Position numbers and translations under genes: made by a program
Shown here: positions 16,961 through 25,009 of the stretch, in pieces
How the letters are laid out: each line of letters begins with the position of its first letter
Numbering within the stretch: position 1 is the stretch's first letter
The notes under the pieces: model-generated
What the model was told of the DNA's origin: nothing
Database searches by the model: none
Seen by the model: the letters and a program-made list of their open reading frames with translations, nothing else
Assembly: GCA_902539295.1 (NCBI GenBank)
Contig: CACBIM010000018.1
Span: 1 to 35,939, forward strand
Direction: 5' to 3'
Length of the DNA: 35,939 bases
Source of the DNA: an uncultured SAR116 cluster alpha proteobacterium
GTDB taxonomy: Bacteria > Pseudomonadota > Alphaproteobacteria > Puniceispirillales > GCA-002684695

Positions 16961-17875
16961 CTAATTTTCTAAGAATATATTTTTAGCTGCTTTAAAAATA
17001 CTAGCGTGTCTCTTTGCAAGTTCAATCTTATTTTTTGAGTAACCTCCACCAATAACTGTAGCAATTGGAATAGATAAACTTTTAAAGAACTGTAGGACAA
17101 TTTCATCTCTTTTAATTAAACCAGCATCATCAACTTTTAATTTTCCAAGCTCATCATTTTGATGGATATCAACGCCAGCATCATATAAAACAAACTCTGG
17201 ATTAAAAAGGTTCATACATCTCTCTAATGTTTGATTAAGGATTTTTAAATATTGATGACTATCTAAATTATCTTCAAGTTCTACATCTAAATCACTTTTT
17301 GCCTTTCGAGCAGGAAAGTTATTTTTACAGTGAATAGAACATGTAAATATATCATTATTTTTCTCTAATATCTTTGCTGTACCATCGCCTTGATGAACAT
17401 CACAATCAAAAATCAAAACTTTACTTATAATTTTATCTTCTATTAAAGACCTAGATGTATATGCTAAATCATTAAAAACACAGTAACCTGATCCAAAATC
17501 AAAATGTGAGTGGTGTGTTCCACCAGCTACATGGCATGCAACACCCTCTTTCATTGCTAGCTTGGCTGTAAGAAGGGTCCCATTTACGGCTAAAAATGAA
17601 CGATTAGAAAGTTCAGGTGACCACTTAAGCCCAAGCCTTCGTTCTTCTGCAGGATCTAATGTTCCGTATAAAATTTTATCAATATAATTCCTATCATGAA
17701 CTTTAAGCAGATCGCTTATAGCAGCTTTTTCTGGATAAAAAATATTTGCATATTCAGAAAGTCCGCTTTTTTCAAGTTCGCTTAATAAATCTGAAAATTT
17801 ACTTGAAGTAAATTTATGATTTTTAGGTAATGGAATATCGTACTGAGGGTGAGTGACCCAGCTAATTTTTTTCAT
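16961..17875 (-). CDS. Histone deacetylase/AcuC-family amidohydrolase
   Basis: This 304-residue zinc hydrolase is of the arginase/deacetylase fold. Key features are GGTHHSHFDFGSGYCVFND (the catalytic His pair and Tyr region), IFDCDVHQGDGT (metal Asp and His), YDAGVDIHQND (second metal Asp) and IGGGYSKN near the end. Bacterial members deacetylate acetylpolyamines, small amides or acetyl-CoA synthetase; the target here is unknown. An upstream in-frame TTG at 17884 adds three residues, but ATG 17875 gives the usual MKKISWVTHP start. It lies downstream of the chalcone-isomerase-like gene with a 59-base gap on the same strand. Confidence 0.87.
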   Translation of the reverse strand: MKKISWVTHPQYDIPLPKNHKFTSSKFSDLLSELEKSGLSEYANIFYPEKAAISDLLKVHDRNYIDKILYGTLDPAEERRLGLKWSPELSNRSFLAVNGTLLTAKLAMKEGVACHVAGGTHHSHFDFGSGYCVFNDLAYTSRSLIEDKIISKVLIFDCDVHQGDGTAKILEKNNDIFTCSIHCKNNFPARKAKSDLDVELEDNLDSHQYLKILNQTLERCMNLFNPEFVLYDAGVDIHQNDELGKLKVDDAGLIKRDEIVLQFFKSLSIPIATVIGGGYSKNKIELAKRHASIFKAAKNIFLEN

Positions 17876-17934
17876 TAAATGCAATAATCTCCAAAATTTT
17901 TACTATATTTTATATCTTGATTGAGGCCAGCAAA

Positions 17935-18501
17935 CTATTTTATTTGCCCAGTTATTTGCTTTCTTAATTTAGGTCTTGCTGAATTATCTCCAAGCCATAT
18001 ATCAATATATGAATTTGCGAATTCGACATTATCTATTGTAATATTAAATCTATCTGAAGCATAAAAAGTTATGCCTAAATTTGGCCTAAACAAAAGGGCC
18101 GCTTTTTCACCTGCCTTCATATCTTTAATTGATTTTTCCAAATACTTTTCCCATTTTTCTAGTTTAGTCTTAGATAAGTTTAATTTCTTTAATTCAACTA
18201 TTGAGGCCTTTATTACTGATGCCTTAGAAGTGTCCCTTAAATATTCAAACTCTAATACAAAAATGTCATTTCGATCATATATATTTGTTTTAGAAAAAAG
18301 CCTTAATTCATAAATATCCCAAATAAAGACCTTGAGAACACCTTCACCAATTAAAAATGGGTTTTTTAATTTTTCATCCCACCAATCTTTACCTTGGGAA
18401 ATTGGAATAAAGAATACACAAGAAATAATAATTAAAAGAAATGGGATTTTTGCTATATTATGCACGTTTCTTATAAAAAATATTGGTTTACAACTAAGCA
18501 T
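17935..18501 (-). CDS. Chalcone-isomerase-like exported protein
   Basis: This 188-residue protein carries a hydrophobic leader (IPFLLIIISCVFFIPISQG) after a longer basic N-terminus, then a domain resembling bacterial chalcone-isomerase-like proteins: GEGVLKVFIWDIYELRLF, LEFEYLRDTSKASV, LFRPNLGITFYA and IDIWLGDNSARPKLRKQI. Bacterial relatives are periplasmic or lipid-associated with no proven enzyme activity. The real start may be further in, since the basic lead of about 17 residues is long for a signal peptide. Confidence 0.72.
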   Translation of the reverse strand: MLSCKPIFFIRNVHNIAKIPFLLIIISCVFFIPISQGKDWWDEKLKNPFLIGEGVLKVFIWDIYELRLFSKTNIYDRNDIFVLEFEYLRDTSKASVIKASIVELKKLNLSKTKLEKWEKYLEKSIKDMKAGEKAALLFRPNLGITFYASDRFNITIDNVEFANSYIDIWLGDNSARPKLRKQITGQIK

Positions 18502-18601
18502 ATAATTAATTCTAAATTGGCAATTTACTTACTAATATTTTATAATTATTTAATAGATGTTGTTATAATTTTTTTGAAAGTAATTTTAAATAGAGAAATT
18601 A

Positions 18602-19255
18602 ATGAAAGCTTTATTTTTTGGTTCAATTGGAACAATTGTAGAAACATCTGAAATACAACGCCAATCGTTTAACTTGGCATTTAAAGAAGCAGGTTTAAAC
18701 TGGTATTGGAATATTGCAACTTATTGTGACCTATTAAGGGCGCCCGGCGGAAAAAAGAGAATCAGAAATTATTCTAAAAGCGTATTAAATGAAAATATTG
18801 TAGATCTTATTCATTCAAAAAAAGAAGAATACTTTGAGAAATTTTTATCAGAAAATTTATCACCTAGAGAAGGTGTGACAGAAATAATTGATCTCTGCAC
18901 TAAAAGCAAAATTAAACTAGGTTTTATAACAACTACATCTTTAAAAAATATTAATAGCATTAAAACCGCTTTATTAGGGAAACTAGATTTCTCTTGTTTT
19001 GACATTATTACTTCAATTGAAGATGTAAAAAATCCAAAACCAGACAGTGAGGTATATGCATTTGCACTTAGTGAACTTGGTTTAGACAAAAGTGATGTTT
19101 ATGTTATTGAAGATACTAAAGCAAATCAATCTGCAGCAATTGAAATTGGTATAACATGCTTTTTAAATCCCGGTGAATACGCTTTAGTAGGAACAAACGA
19201 TAATCCAAATTATGAAATTTCAAAAAGTATCAGTTCAATTATTAACAATACTTAA
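18602..19255 (+). CDS. HAD-like (CbbY-type) protein lacking the catalytic aspartates
   Basis: This 217-residue protein has the HAD phosphatase fold with a cap between residues about 15 and 80. Motif II (FITTTS), motif III (NPKPDSEVY) and motif IV (VIEDTKANQSAA) are intact. Motif I reads LFFGSIGTIVET where phosphatases have an FDxDGTLVDS pattern: the nucleophile Asp is Gly7 and the acid/base Asp is Ile9. Without them the standard phosphoaspartyl mechanism is impossible, so the protein is probably a non-catalytic ligand sensor or uses different chemistry. It abuts the convergent DCC gene with no intergenic base. Confidence 0.85.
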   Translation: MKALFFGSIGTIVETSEIQRQSFNLAFKEAGLNWYWNIATYCDLLRAPGGKKRIRNYSKSVLNENIVDLIHSKKEEYFEKFLSENLSPREGVTEIIDLCTKSKIKLGFITTTSLKNINSIKTALLGKLDFSCFDIITSIEDVKNPKPDSEVYAFALSELGLDKSDVYVIEDTKANQSAAIEIGITCFLNPGEYALVGTNDNPNYEISKSISSIINNT

Positions 19256-19621
19256 CTAACTATCTAAGCTAAGCTGACAGTGTGGTAATTTAGCAAATCG
19301 GCGCTCAGCAAACTTTTTATACAATAAATTTGCAATTTGTTTAATTATAGGAAGATCAACTATAAAAGATAAAATACGCCAAAATTTTAAATTACTCCAA
19401 ATTATAATAAATGCATCTACACCAACATGAATATTATTTTCATTATCTAAAACATGTAATTGCATTAAAGCGTCTGATAAAGTCACGTCAATTGATTTCA
19501 AATGATTTGGATTATTTGCAACGTCTAACCAAGTAAATTTTTTGGGATTAGCAATCGTCTTATAGTAGTTAATCTCCTTACTACAGAGGCCACATTTTCC
19601 ATCATAAAAAACTGTAATCAT
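19256..19621 (-). CDS. DCC-family thiol-disulfide oxidoreductase (DUF393)
   Basis: This 121-residue thioredoxin-like protein has the defining motif YDGKCGLCSKE (Cys10, Cys13), followed by WLDVANNP, LHVLDNENNIHVGVDAF and the C-terminal RFAKLPHC. Members are thought to be redox proteins; the substrate is unknown. Its start overlaps the end of the upstream DUF2805-type gene by 20 bases, so translation is coupled. Confidence 0.85.
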   Translation of the reverse strand: MITVFYDGKCGLCSKEINYYKTIANPKKFTWLDVANNPNHLKSIDVTLSDALMQLHVLDNENNIHVGVDAFIIIWSNLKFWRILSFIVDLPIIKQIANLLYKKFAERRFAKLPHCQLSLDS

Positions 19622-19838
19622 CTTTCAACTCATTCAATTTTCTATGTTTGGCTTTTCTGCCAGAAACTCTTTTTCTCCAACTTTTAAAACTATTAGGGGT
19701 TAATTCTTTTCTCATAATTTTAATTACTTCATTTTCTGATTTCCCTGTTTTCATCAAAATTTCCTCAAAGCTTACTTTATCTGACCAGGCAAGCGAAATT
19801 ACGTTGTTAGAGGGTGGAAATCTTTTTTTTGTTTTCAT
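19602..19838 (-). CDS. Small DUF2805/TIGR03643-type protein
   Basis: This 78-residue basic protein contains VISLAWSDKVSFEEILMKTG, then IKIMRKELTPNSFKSWRKRV and GRKAKH, the layout of the DUF2805 family, which has a helix-turn-helix look. Function is unknown. It overlaps and precedes the DCC gene on the same strand, and a role as a DNA- or RNA-binding partner is only a suggestion. Confidence 0.78.
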   Translation of the reverse strand: MKTKKRFPPSNNVISLAWSDKVSFEEILMKTGKSENEVIKIMRKELTPNSFKSWRKRVSGRKAKHRKLNELKDDYSFL

Positions 19839-19927
19839 GATTTATAAAACTTTCATTAAAGATATAGTATTGAAATTTACTTTTTAAATATAAATATTAG
19901 ATTAAGTTACGATTTTTTAGAGTTTTT

Positions 19928-20461
19928 ATGAATTCAATTATTCAATCACAAGGCATCCATCATATAACCTTAAATGGAGCAGATAGAAAAACATCAATTA
20001 ATTTTTGGCAAAATATCTTAGGAATGAAATTGATTTTTGAACAACCTAATTTAGATGATTTGTCGATAAACCATTTATATTTTGATTGTGGTGATGGAAG
20101 AACAATTACTGTTTTCACTAGTGAAAATAGAAAACCAGCTAAATTTAAAAATAAAAATGAACCTGGGTCCGTTCATCATGTTGCTATATGGGTAAGCCAA
20201 AGCACAATAAGGATTGCTGAAAAAAATCTCAATGATAATAAAATTTCAAATACCGGAATTAAAGATAGAGGGTTTATGGATTCTTTATATTTTAAGGACC
20301 CATTGGGGCTGCTTGTAGAAATTGCAAGTTATAAATTTGAACCCCCTTCCGGAAAATCATATGCTCAAGTTTTAGAAAAAGCTCATGAATTAAGATTAAA
20401 AAGAGCTGCAATTAATATTCAAGATGAGGATATAGCATTAGCAATTAAGCATTTATCCTAA
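19928..20461 (+). CDS. VOC-family (glyoxalase/dioxygenase fold) protein
   Basis: This 177-residue protein contains two vicinal-oxygen-chelate half modules. The first begins IHHITLNGADRKTSINFW and the second VHHVAIWVS, with the closing metal ligand in DPLGLLVEIAS. Probable metal residues are the His of HHITLN, His of HHVAIW and Glu of LVEIA. The basic C-terminal extension (ELRLKRAAINIQDEDIA) is seen in ring-cleaving-dioxygenase-like members. Substrate unknown. It starts a + strand run of small genes up to 23077. Confidence 0.82.
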   Translation: MNSIIQSQGIHHITLNGADRKTSINFWQNILGMKLIFEQPNLDDLSINHLYFDCGDGRTITVFTSENRKPAKFKNKNEPGSVHHVAIWVSQSTIRIAEKNLNDNKISNTGIKDRGFMDSLYFKDPLGLLVEIASYKFEPPSGKSYAQVLEKAHELRLKRAAINIQDEDIALAIKHLS

Positions 20462-20472
20462 GTTAAATTCAC

Positions 20473-20488
20473 TTATCAAGTTTGATAA
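20473..20488. promoter_or_regulatory. Dyad TTATCAA-GT-TTGATAA
   Basis: A perfect 7-base inverted repeat lies in the 68-base gap between the VOC gene and the Cys-rich mini-protein. No T-run follows, so an operator is more likely than a terminator. No promoter consensus was found next to it. Confidence 0.3.
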
Positions 20489-20529
20489 AAACTGTTTCTT
20501 GATTTAAGGTTAACAGAAAAGGAGTTTTT

Positions 20530-20721
20530 ATGGCTATATACGAATGCAACAAATGTGGAATGTCAGTAAAGACAAGTTGCGCTAAATGTGATGAAGATTT
20601 AATTGATGATGTTTTAAAACTTGATAATGGTTCAGAAGTTCAAATTTCAAAATGTCCAAATAATCATGGAAAAATAAAATCACCCTTATGCTGTGGGGAA
20701 GATATGAGCTGTAATTTATAA
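20530..20721 (+). CDS. Cysteine-rich mini-protein, predicted zinc ribbon
   Basis: This 63-residue protein has CxxC pairs at Cys6/Cys9 and Cys17/Cys20, plus Cys42, Cys54, Cys55, Cys61 and His46, giving a rubredoxin- or zinc-ribbon-like pattern. A strong ribosome binding site AAAAGGAG stands 6-7 bases before the ATG, which supports real expression. Function unknown. It precedes a cupin and gpsA on the same strand. Confidence 0.7.
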   Translation: MAIYECNKCGMSVKTSCAKCDEDLIDDVLKLDNGSEVQISKCPNNHGKIKSPLCCGEDMSCNL

Positions 20722-20749
20722 AAAAAAAAATTTTGGGTATAGATGTTTT

Positions 20750-21028
20750 ATGGCAAAATCAAATTTAATGATTGATAATTCCAAAACGCGTGTGACAATG
20801 TGGTCATTTGAAATAGACGATGAAACAGGTCAGCATATTCATGAATACGATTATGTGATTGTTCCTATGCTGGACGGTGCTCTCAAAATCGTAGACAAAG
20901 ATGGATCTGTTTCAATTTCTAACCTTAAAAAAGGTGAGTGTTATTTTAGAGAAAAGGGCGTAAATCATAATGTTATTAATAACAATAAATTTCCCTACAG
21001 CTTTATTGAAGTTGAAATTAAAAACTAA
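20750..21028 (+). CDS. Minimal cupin protein
   Basis: This 92-residue single cupin has HIHEYDYVIVPMLDGALKIV as first motif (two His and a Glu as likely metal ligands) and KKGECYFREKGVNHNVIN as second (final His). It keeps a full metal set, so a small dioxygenase or a metal-binding role is possible. It lies 28 bases after the Cys-rich protein and 10 bases before gpsA, within the same run. Confidence 0.72.
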   Translation: MAKSNLMIDNSKTRVTMWSFEIDDETGQHIHEYDYVIVPMLDGALKIVDKDGSVSISNLKKGECYFREKGVNHNVINNNKFPYSFIEVEIKN

Positions 21029-21038
21029 ATTTTAAAAC

Positions 21039-22004
21039 ATGAATAAGATCGCTGTCATTGGTGGTGGTGCGTGGGGGTGTGCCTTAGCGTCAGCAATATT
21101 AAAAAAAGGTTATTATCCATTTATACTAACCTCTTCAACAAAAAGAGCTGAACAGATTAATATTGAGTTTTTATCAAGGTTTAAAAATTTAGAATCAAGA
21201 AATGAACTTATAGCTCACTCAGACCCTTTAAAGGTTTTTGGAAATGCTTCAATAATTATTTTAGCAACTGAAGTTAATCGGGTGCTTTCATTTATAAATG
21301 AAATTAATAATTATTCTGAAGAAAACTGCCATATTTTAATTGCTAGCAAAGGTTTTGGACCTAATGGTGAATTATTGTCAAACATTCTTCAAGAAAGAAT
21401 TAGTAATAATAAAATAGGAGTATTGAGTGGCCCTAGTTTTGCCCAAGAGGTTATAGATTATAAACCAACAGCTGTGGTTGTTGCAGGAGAACTAGAAACT
21501 ATTGAGAAATCAACTGAATTATTTCATACGCCTGAATTTAGAGTATATGGATCAAATGATATTATTGGAACGTCGGTTTCAGGAGCAATGAAAAATGTTA
21601 TCGCTATAGCCGCTGGTATAGTATACGGACTGGAACTTGGAGAGAATGCAAGAGCTGCTATACTTACAAGGGGTCTTGCTGAAACTGCTAAGTTGGCTAA
21701 AGGCCTTGGGGGACAAACTGAGACAGTTTTTGGTCTTGCAGGCGCTGGTGATATGGCATTAAGCAGCTTAAGCATGACCTCAAGAAACTTTTCTTGGGGT
21801 TTTTCACTAGCTAAAAAAAAACCATTCGATGATAAACTAACAGAAGGCTTAAATTCATCAAAAATGGCTATAAAAATTGCAAAAAAAATTAAAATAGAAA
21901 TGCCTATTACGGAGTTAGTATCAAAGGCTGATAATAAGAATTTTGATTTGCAGACTGAGGTTGAAAATATGATGAAAAGACCTCCCAAACTAGAATGGCT
22001 TTAA
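21039..22004 (+). CDS. gpsA: NAD(P)-dependent glycerol-3-phosphate dehydrogenase
   Basis: This 321-residue GpsA reduces dihydroxyacetone phosphate to sn-glycerol 3-phosphate, the backbone precursor of phospholipids, in the cytoplasm. The N-terminal Rossmann motif VIGGGAWGCALA (residues 6-17), LSGPSFAQEV, the catalytic-Lys segment SGAMKNVIAIAAGIVYG, and the substrate-site NARAAILTRGLAE and GLAGAGDMALS are intact. Length is normal for the family. It starts 10 bases after the cupin gene and is followed after 6 bases by the DMSP-lyase-type cupin, so it appears to be in an operon. Confidence 0.95.
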   Translation: MNKIAVIGGGAWGCALASAILKKGYYPFILTSSTKRAEQINIEFLSRFKNLESRNELIAHSDPLKVFGNASIIILATEVNRVLSFINEINNYSEENCHILIASKGFGPNGELLSNILQERISNNKIGVLSGPSFAQEVIDYKPTAVVVAGELETIEKSTELFHTPEFRVYGSNDIIGTSVSGAMKNVIAIAAGIVYGLELGENARAAILTRGLAETAKLAKGLGGQTETVFGLAGAGDMALSSLSMTSRNFSWGFSLAKKKPFDDKLTEGLNSSKMAIKIAKKIKIEMPITELVSKADNKNFDLQTEVENMMKRPPKLEWL

Positions 22005-22010
22005 AATCTT

Positions 22011-22655
22011 ATGCATGAAATAAAAAATCTTATATTAGAAATAATTAATTTTTTAGATGTATACAAATCTAATAAAAATCAGATAGAAATATTCAACGAA
22101 CTAAAAACTTTAAGTCTTGAAGAAAACCAATTTCAAAACTTTAAAGGAAATAATCCACCTAAAGAACAATCACTTCACAAAGCATTAGAAATAATAGTTC
22201 AAGAGCCTCTTAAAAATTTAAAAGAAAAAATTCATTTAGCTTTAGAGCAATTAAAATGGAATGTAGACAATGGATCTTTCTATAATAAAAATAGTGATGT
22301 TGGTAATGATTATTTAAATGGAAATATGAATACAGAGTTGATTGGTCCAAGATTTGGACATTTTAAATCTGAAGAGCTTAGACTAGGCCTATTTCTCTTG
22401 GAGCCAAATATTTTTTACAAAGACCATAAACATGAAGCACCTGAATTATATATAAATTTAACAAATGGCACTGAGTGGAGATTTGGAAATTCAGGATGGC
22501 AATTTCAAGAACCTGGTTCTATTATTTATAATGAACCATTTAGAGAACATGCTATGCGAGTGAATGAAAATCCATTTCTATCAATTTGGTGTTGGCCTAA
22601 AAATTCATCAAGTGAATGCATTCTCGTTCCACGAAGTGATTGGAGTAATTTATAA
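22011..22655 (+). CDS. DMSP-lyase-family cupin (DddQ/DddL type)
   Basis: This 214-residue protein is a cupin with a helical N-terminal half, the layout of DddL/DddQ-type dimethylsulfoniopropionate lyases, which split DMSP to dimethyl sulfide and acrylate. The C-terminal barrel has YKDHKHEAPELY (Tyr136, His139, His141, Glu145, Tyr147) and PGSIIYNEPFREHAM (His180), the metal-ligand and active-site tyrosine set of the family, and ends with the WCWP turn. Overlap with the next gene is one base. Whether DMSP is the real substrate cannot be decided by motif alone, since family members with other functions exist. Confidence 0.65.
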   Translation: MHEIKNLILEIINFLDVYKSNKNQIEIFNELKTLSLEENQFQNFKGNNPPKEQSLHKALEIIVQEPLKNLKEKIHLALEQLKWNVDNGSFYNKNSDVGNDYLNGNMNTELIGPRFGHFKSEELRLGLFLLEPNIFYKDHKHEAPELYINLTNGTEWRFGNSGWQFQEPGSIIYNEPFREHAMRVNENPFLSIWCWPKNSSSECILVPRSDWSNL

Positions 22656-23077
22656 TGAATAAAATTAATTACTTTTTCCTATTATCATTATTGGTAATTT
22701 CTCCAACCATATATGCAAAAACTATCCAAATTGATTTCACTCCATATGACACCTACAGTATAGAAGTTGCTCATATTGATGTTGGTGACACTATAGAGTG
22801 GTTGCCTAATGTTGATCACAATGTTGAATTTCTGGGTGGCCCAAACATGAATTCTCTTCCAGAAAAGTCAGGGTTTAATTCTTTTTATAAAGTCAATTTT
22901 GATTTACCAGGAGTTTATCTATATCATTGTACGCCTCATGGCAACATGGGCATGTTAGGACTAGTTATTGTAGGAAATAACTTTCATAACTTAAAAGATA
23001 TTGAAAAAATAAAATTATCCCCTGTTGGAAAGTCAGTATTGGAAAAATTGATAAAAGAATCCCAGTCTAATTTGTAA
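22655..23077 (+). CDS. Pseudoazurin/plastocyanin-like blue copper protein
   Basis: This 140-residue exported type-1 copper protein has a signal peptide (residues 1-21, cleavage after TIYA) and the four copper ligands of pseudoazurins: His55 in DHNVEF, then Cys92, His95 and Met100 in YHCTPHGNMGM. It should carry electrons in the periplasm. A C-terminal helical extension (VGKSVLEKLIKES) matches pseudoazurin. It is translationally coupled (TAATG) to the DMSP-lyase-type gene; the partner enzyme is not in the window. Confidence 0.87.
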   Translation: MNKINYFFLLSLLVISPTIYAKTIQIDFTPYDTYSIEVAHIDVGDTIEWLPNVDHNVEFLGGPNMNSLPEKSGFNSFYKVNFDLPGVYLYHCTPHGNMGMLGLVIVGNNFHNLKDIEKIKLSPVGKSVLEKLIKESQSNL

Positions 23078-23097
23078 CAATTAAATTTATAACCATA

Positions 23098-24915
23098 CTA
23101 AATATTAATTACATTTTTTAATTTATTAGCATACAATTTTTTTACCAAACTATTTCTATTCAATATAAAAGCCATTTGATTTATTGACCCTTTATCAGTT
23201 ATCTCTCCTTTTGACCTTGAAAGTTTATGAGGGAAAAAAATTACTCGTTTAATATATTGTGACTTACTTTCAGTTTTGTTCTTATAATCTTTCAAAATTT
23301 TAATTATTTTGTTTTTTAACTTAATATTTGAAAGTATTTCTTGCTTATTTATTGCATAATCTAATTTGGCAATTTGAGCACAATTAATAATATTTGGAAT
23401 AATAATAGCACTCAAAAATTCTTGATCTTCTCCAACTATTATTACATCATTTGCAATGCCACCAAATGCATTAAGAATTTTGCTTCTTACGGCCCCTACA
23501 GAAACCCAGGTCCCTGTATTTAATTTAAAATTCTCTGACAGTCTTCCATCAAAATAAAAACCTAAATCTGGATTACTTTTATCTTGAAATTTAAGTGCAT
23601 CTCCAATTTTAAAGAATCCATCCTTATCAAATGATTTTGATGTTTGAATTTCATCCTTCCAATATCCTGGTGTAATATGTGGTCCTTTCAGCCTTACTTC
23701 AAATTTGTCTCCAAATGGAATTAATTTCATTTCAGTACCGAACTGTGGAACTCCAATATTTCCTGGAAAGTTGCATCTATAAGTTGGCATTGTAGTCATT
23801 GGAGCAGTCTCACTTGCACCATATGCTGCAGAAAAAAATATTTTCTCACCTGTATATTTTACCGATAATTTTTCCATTTGCTTAAAAACATGATTTGGCA
23901 TTGATGCACCTGAGTAAACAAAGAGCTTAATTCTTTTAAAGAATGATTTTGCAAGCAAAGTATTCTTACTCATCTCTGTTACTAAAAGCTCATATCCCTT
24001 TGGAACATTGAAGTACCATGTAGGACCAATGTCAGTGAGATTTTTTACTGTTTTCGCAAAGTCATTTGGGTTTGGCGAACCATTATCAATATAAAAGGTT
24101 CCTCCATTATATAATGCCAAATTAAAAGCTTTATTTCCTCCTGCAACATGAGACCATGGTATCCAATCAACCAAAACAGGTGGTTCTTCTTTAATAAATT
24201 CATAGGCTTTAGTTGCCATCGAAATATTACTACATAACATCTGATGAGTTTGTATAACTGCTTTAGGTGTTCCTGTAGAACCACTCGTAAATAAAAACTT
24301 AGCTATGTCATTAGGTTTAGTATCTGCTTTTTTTAGATCAACATCTAAATTCTGATTAACAATTTTATTAATTAAATAATTTTCATTTAACGGATTTTCA
24401 GCAACTAAAGCTTTATTTTCTGGAACCAGTTTACTGATAGCTTTTTGAAATTTTTTTCCATCATCAGCAAAGACAAAACCAGGGCTTAAAATTTCTTTTA
24501 TCTTTCCCAACCTATCTAAATCATCTTCAAAAAGAGAGTAAGCAGGCGATATTGAAGAATAAGGAATTTTTGAATACAAGCAAGCTAATGCAACTAAAGC
24601 ATGATTAATATCATTTCCAGATAAAATTAATAATGGCCTCTTTTCTGATAACCTATGATTTAATAAAAAATACGCTATACTTTTAACTTTTTTAAGCGTT
24701 TCTATATATGAGATTTTTTCCCATAAATTTAAATGATTTCTTTGAGCTAAAAATATTGTTTCCGGTGTTTTTGTAGACCAGTGCATTAATTTTAAAATAA
24801 TGTTAGATGGCCATTCATCTGGTGTAATTACATTCTTTATAATTATTGATCCATCATTTTGATGTAAGACTTCTAGTTTAGGGATGCCAAAATTTACTTT
24901 CCTAGAATTATTCAT
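23098..24915 (-). CDS. AMP-forming acyl-CoA ligase, feruloyl-CoA-synthase-like
   Basis: This 605-residue ANL-superfamily enzyme activates a carboxylate with ATP and CoA. The A3 loop FLFTSGSTGTPKAV (207-220), YGASETAPMTT, GPHITPGYW, IGDALKF and the DGRLSENFKLNTGTWVSVG segment are those of feruloyl-CoA synthases and related aromatic-acid ligases. The C-terminal lysine region appears as KLSRSKGEITDKGSINQ. It is divergent from an EamA exporter gene. A hydroxycinnamate or other aromatic acid is the likely substrate, but no enoyl-CoA hydratase/vanillin dehydrogenase is nearby to confirm it. Confidence 0.82.
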   Translation of the reverse strand: MNNSRKVNFGIPKLEVLHQNDGSIIIKNVITPDEWPSNIILKLMHWSTKTPETIFLAQRNHLNLWEKISYIETLKKVKSIAYFLLNHRLSEKRPLLILSGNDINHALVALACLYSKIPYSSISPAYSLFEDDLDRLGKIKEILSPGFVFADDGKKFQKAISKLVPENKALVAENPLNENYLINKIVNQNLDVDLKKADTKPNDIAKFLFTSGSTGTPKAVIQTHQMLCSNISMATKAYEFIKEEPPVLVDWIPWSHVAGGNKAFNLALYNGGTFYIDNGSPNPNDFAKTVKNLTDIGPTWYFNVPKGYELLVTEMSKNTLLAKSFFKRIKLFVYSGASMPNHVFKQMEKLSVKYTGEKIFFSAAYGASETAPMTTMPTYRCNFPGNIGVPQFGTEMKLIPFGDKFEVRLKGPHITPGYWKDEIQTSKSFDKDGFFKIGDALKFQDKSNPDLGFYFDGRLSENFKLNTGTWVSVGAVRSKILNAFGGIANDVIIVGEDQEFLSAIIIPNIINCAQIAKLDYAINKQEILSNIKLKNKIIKILKDYKNKTESKSQYIKRVIFFPHKLSRSKGEITDKGSINQMAFILNRNSLVKKLYANKLKNVINI

Positions 24916-25009
24916 AATTTTTTTAAATATATTAAATTAATATTGAATTTTTAACATTCTTTAAATAATCAATAAATGAGTAATTTAATAAGGTTAATAA
25001 GGTTAAATT

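Noticed and set aside
20473-20488. Intrinsic terminator after the VOC gene
   Set aside because: The dyad has a two-base loop and is not followed by a T-run, so an operator reading is kept at low confidence.
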